64,000 bases of DNA from Drosophila pseudoobscura (Eukaryota; Arthropoda; Insecta; Diptera; Drosophilidae): NCBI RefSeq assembly GCF_009870125.1, contig NC_046683.1, forward strand, positions 38,641,869-38,705,868, in the 5' to 3' direction. Position 1 is the stretch's first letter; every line of letters starts with the position of its first letter. Positions 59,961-64,000 of the stretch are shown one piece after another. Under the pieces are notes generated by a model. That model worked only from the letters and a program-made list of their open reading frames with translations, was not told the DNA's origin and did not search any database. Made by a program: the position numbers and the translations under genes.

Positions 59961-61267
59961 CTGCGAAACAAAATGAAGTGCGCATGTGTTGGTGTTGGTG
60001 TGGTTGAATGCGGGGCCGGCGGCGCGACGCGGGCAGCTGGGGCATGCGAAACCAGTTTTCTCTCACACCCATGCAACACAGCGATAACTTTTCTCTATAC
60101 TGAAAATCGCGGGTGCGAGTGGAATGGCAGTACAAGCAACGCAATCGAGCCCCAAGTGTGACTGCGATGGCCTGTGCTCGCTATCGCATGGTTTGGGGTT
60201 GGAAAGAAACAAACGACGAACGTCACCACACAGATACACACTGTCGCAGGAAAACGAGGCTACAGCTGGCGTACATGTGTGCTGGTTATATATGTGTGCG
60301 CGCTCTCAACCACCCCGACGAATTCTCATCATCTTCTACAACCGAATCCAGTTTTCTGTGTCTGTACACTCGAATGTCTACCCTGTCGACTGCCTCCGAT
60401 TGTTGCTTGTTTGCTGGCTTGCCTGCTATACTTCATCTTCTTTTTTCATTTCGCATTTGTCACCACCACCACCACCATCGGGACTGTGGCCCAACGGCCT
60501 ACCTGGCTTCCCCTGCTCTGCCGCGACCCTCCGCTTCACATTCCCATTCCACACCTTCGGTCGTTCCATTCGGCTTTAGCTTTATTTTATTATTAGCTCT
60601 GCTTGTCGATCACAGCCGGAGAGACGGGGCGAGGTAGCGTATGCGCAGCAAAGCCCAAAGTGAAATGTTTTTTGCTTGCTCCCTCGAACGCACAGTGGCG
60701 TGCGTTCGACTATTATTGGATTACATTTTTTTGTTCTGCTGTGAACATCACACGCCGCAGAGGCCGTCGACGTGTGCACGGTGAGGCAATTACAGAAAAA
60801 ATCGGTCACCAAATATATTTCTAATAATCGTTAAATATTTGGTATATCAAATAACATGTATGCAGTTAATAATTATTATATGTACAACTAGGGGGCAAGA
60901 TATCGGGCCCACCATGTATATATTTTTAATATTTTAAATCACCCGATCTGAATCTGAATACAGTCATCTGTTTTACTCCGTGCCAACAAGTCGTGTCCCA
61001 CTGTGCCTGTCTCTGGCATTCCATTTTTCATTTTGTAACCTCTTTGTGTGCCATGTGCGTTTGTATGTGTGCTTTTCTGTGGGCTCTTGTCGTTCCCCCT
61101 CTGCCAACCAGCGCCGCATTGCTACACAGGCGTTCATCGTTTTCCGTCGATGATTGCCGATGTCGCTGTTTTTGCTTTTGCTTTTGCCTTTGTTGCTGTT
61201 CGGCCAGCGCTGCTAGTGACGCGTTTTCTGATGTTGATGAGACCCCTGCGCTTTTTCCGATTCTCAG

Positions 61268-61690
61268 CCGCCGCCATATTATTTTTACGCTTGCTAGGTT
61301 CTGCTGCCGTCCCCCCACTCACCCCAACCCTCCCCCACCCAACAACCGCACACACTCTGCTTGTATTTGCATTAATGCTCTCTCGCTCTCAGCATTGCTA
61401 AGAGACAATCGTGTGTGTGTTTGTGGATTTTTCCTTTTGGCTCCACTTGAAGTTTTTTTTGGTTTTTTCCTTTATTTGTATTTATTAGTCGTGTCTCCTC
61501 TTTGCTTGCTTCTTTCACCCTGGTGTTTAACTGTATAAAAAGCAGACCCGGCCCGAGCATGCGCTCCAGGTCTCTTCCCATTCCTCTTATTTTCGCTTAA
61601 ATTAATTGCCATACACTCGTTGGGACACAATTGTTGTTGGGTTTTGTTATTGGGGGGTCGGAAGTATGAGCGAGCGAGCGAACGATTGTG
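61268..61690. promoter_or_regulatory. Candidate Polycomb-response motif cluster upstream of ph
   Basis: GCCGCCATATT (61267-61278) contains a PHO-type GCCAT core, another GCCAT occurs near 61607, and TGAGCGAGCGAGCGAAC (61668-61684) holds three overlapping Zeste-type YGAGYG sites. D. melanogaster ph is known to be autoregulated through PREs. Individual motifs are short, so chance matches are possible. Confidence 0.25.
61533..61541 (+). promoter_or_regulatory. Isolated TATA-box-like sequence
   Basis: TGTATAAAAAGCAG precedes a GC-rich stretch, as in a TATA promoter directed rightward. No convincing initiator or ORF follows, so its use is uncertain. Confidence 0.15.
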
Positions 61691-61990
61691 CGCTGCGTCT
61701 TAAACATGTGTGCGGTCATGGATATTTAAGTAAGTGTGTGTGTGCGTCCGCTCTTTGCATTTCGTAAAATGAAAAAAGTATAATGAGCGTAAATTGCTTT
61801 GCGCGTGCTTTACTCACCCTTATACTTCCTTCTCGCTCTTACTCCCTGTCTTATAGCCTTTCTGTCTATGTCCCAGTAATACGCGTGCCTGTCGTGTTCC
61901 TACACCATTTTCCAAATAAAAAACCTTCAAATGAGTGCATAAAAGTCCTGCAGTCGACGCCTGACTACGACGGCGACGGCGACTGTGGTG

Positions 61991-64000
61991 CAGTTCAGCA
62001 ATTTTATAGCTCTGAGGCGTGGCCTGGCATTTACAATAGATCGGTGATCAGATCACCCCCAAGGACTGAATAACCTGAAGTTCTACGCCATCCAAAACAA
62101 TGTTATATGCAACCATCCCACCCCCGTGTACAGCCTACATCCTAGCCACTCTCGATTGACCCTTCGTTCTCGCTTGTGTAGCACACATACAGGAAGTTCT
62201 TCAGTTGGCTCGCAGCGGTGGATGAAGGTGGCAATGGTCCATTGCGCCGCTGTGGGCGGACTTGAGATCGGACATGCGGTAAAGGTGGAAAGCACTATAC
62301 AACCATTTCCATAATCAATTAAGAATGTACCGACCTTGGCTACCGTTTTCTTCACTCATTTCCAGTTTTTCTAATTTTTAACATTAGGATCTAGTAAGTA
62401 AAGGATTAAGTTCAATTACTTCTATCACAAAACCTTCAACGTATTACTCCAATTTATCTATGTATGTATGTACATATGTACATACATATATGCATACATA
62501 TATTCGGAATCGAAGGTTACATACTACACATATGCAATTGAAGAAATCTAGGATGAATTAAGCCGTATACCATAGGTCGGCACTCATATATTTACCATAT
62601 ATTGCCAACCACTGTCCCGTGTACGTCAGCGTTAGCATCATAACACTTTCCTATGCACTGTGAATAGGATGCTGCCGACCTCTGCCCTACCATTCCGATC
62701 CCAGCATTAACCCATCGTCATTGCACGGACTGTACCCAAGTGAAGTGGGACTTGGACTGGAGCTTGGAATCGCGAGAAGGGGGAGTTATTAAGAGCCTAG
62801 CCAAAAATTAACTGAAAAGGGGGTTGAATTCTGACACTTGTTGTTTCGGTAGACCCCTATGCACAGTACATATACCCTTTTCCACCATTTTAGAGACTGA
62901 TAGGCCCACCAAACATTCAAAAATTACCCTTAAAATGCAAGCTTTCTGAAGATATTTAAATGGGATGATGGGCACCCCTACGCTCATTAAGGGTGATGGC
63001 CTCGGCTCAGTTTTCGCTAGGGATAAGGTCCAGACTGCGCCTATTGAGAAAGTATGCTGGGGCTTTACACCCTTTACTGGTCGGGCTTACGGATATTTTT
63101 CCAGTCGAATCTAGAAATTTAACTGTGTTGCATATCGAATTTCCAATCAAATTGAATTTATTTGCCCAAGCAATATAGTTTTATTCCTTGGTACCATCTC
63201 AAGTCGCACCTTGAAAAACATTCGGTATGGCTAACAGATCCCACAAAGTATTCGTTCAGCAAGAGTAGTCAATATGAGTGCTCTTGAATGCTCTTTCCAC
63301 CAAGACTTGTGTAGCTGGCACACAATGCAAAATGTTCGCCAGTTGATTTTTTTTTCTCCCAATATTTTATTTCCATTTATCCATTTATTTCGGTGCCAAT
63401 TTCTGCTCGGGATTGTCATCGTCATCCGAATCTTCACCTCTACAATTGACATCAATCGACTAAAGATAATCGTTAAAAAAGTTTAAGCGATCAGACGCTT
63501 TGAGTCGAATTCTCTTCCTTATCTATCTTGCTCTACTGTACTACTACTCATTAAAACCCTAAGAACAACCTCATTTGTTGTAAGTAATTCTTCCCGAATT
63601 CTAGGTATTTGGCAAGTTCTTAACTATGATTATTTTTCACGGCTTGAATTGGTAACTTAAATAATAAAGTATAATTTATAATTGTTTATGCATTTTGTTA
63701 AAATACCTAAATGTTAGAGTTCGCCATGTTTTTAAAACATTTCGTGCGCTGTTGACAATTAATTTTCGTCCTTTGTCTTTCAAAAAGCTTTTAACTGCTA
63801 GCTATACGGAATGAACATTTGATAGATGCGATCGACTTGATGTTTACTGCATCTAGTTACTACTGCATTCATGTTCAGGCCGTTAAAATTTTGCTCGGTT
63901 ATATTTTGAAATGCACTGAAACTAAGAGACTAAATGGCACTTTTTCATCGGTAACCTACTGCACACATTTTTTACTTCGCTTGATGAAAAAGCGAATGCA
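61991..64000. other. Right end of the window, no gene recognised
   Basis: AT-rich DNA without domain-like ORFs or recognisable repeats beyond a short TACATA-type simple repeat near 62460-62500. Confidence 0.45.

Larger units (their letters stand above)
57907..61990. other. ph upstream region
   Basis: Mixed GC-rich and CA/CAG-repeat DNA without a supported gene. ORFs at 59.7-60.6 kb and 61.0-61.5 kb are low complexity and have overlapping ORFs on the other strand. It probably holds ph promoter(s), 5' UTR exon(s) and regulatory DNA. Confidence 0.4.

Noticed and set aside
60113..61538. ORFs of 140-181 residues upstream of ph
   Set aside because: Composed of pyrimidine-rich and repeat-derived codons (Ser, Leu, Cys, His runs) with competing frames; no coding signature.
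1..64000. CRISPR arrays, rRNA and tRNA genes
   Set aside because: CRISPR arrays are not expected in an insect nuclear genome and no direct-repeat/spacer pattern was seen; no convincing rRNA or tRNA gene was recognised by eye, though a tRNA scan was not possible.

Overview
This is a stretch of insect nuclear genome, almost certainly Drosophila. The evidence is intron-split genes with GT-AG junctions, coding exons rich in G/C-ending codons within AT-rich non-coding DNA, a Polyhomeotic gene collinear with the fly protein, and many DINE-1/Helentron-type repeats. A single ph copy and the repeat style suggest a species outside the melanogaster subgroup, perhaps the obscura group. That placement is inference. 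In Drosophila melanogaster ph is X-linked, so this may be Muller element A.

Layout. (1) 0-2.3 kb is nested mobile DNA: a DINE-1-like copy split by a terminal-inverted-repeat element that carries a MADF-domain ORF. (2) 8.5-28.4 kb (+) holds seven exons of a cGMP phosphodiesterase 9 gene (Pde9). Its 5' exon(s) were not found. The first five exons make the HD phosphodiesterase domain. The last two encode a long Ser/Gly/Ala-rich tail that ends at a TGA and is followed by 90 more in-frame, codon-biased codons, so it is a strong stop-codon readthrough candidate. (3) The 10-kb Pde9 intron contains an intact intronless neprilysin-like M13 peptidase gene on the opposite strand (18.4-20.5 kb) and a cluster of three DINE-1-like copies (20.65-22.8 kb). 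(4) 28.4-36 kb is A/T-rich, probably extended 3' UTR followed by intergenic DNA, with a non-LTR retrotransposon fragment at 35.6-35.8 kb. (5) 37.7-46.6 kb (+) is a four-exon gene for a small secreted or membrane-tethered protein with one von Willebrand C-type domain and a possible GPI signal; its 8-kb first intron holds more repeat remnants. (6) 52.6-57.9 kb (-) is polyhomeotic, five coding exons and 1646 codons, with Gln-rich regions, an FCS zinc finger and a SAM domain, convergent with the VWC gene. (7) 58-64 kb is ph upstream DNA with candidate promoter and Polycomb-response motifs; no further gene was recognised.

Functionally the genes are unrelated: cGMP turnover, extracellular peptide hydrolysis, an extracellular VWC protein, and chromatin silencing (PRC1). 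The least ordinary features are the Pde9 readthrough extension, the nested peptidase gene, the recurrent repeat ends that join a TATA-like box to a hairpin, the MADF element nested in a DINE-1 copy, and the 35-glutamine run in ph. All homology statements come from reading the sequence and recalling the families; no database search was run.
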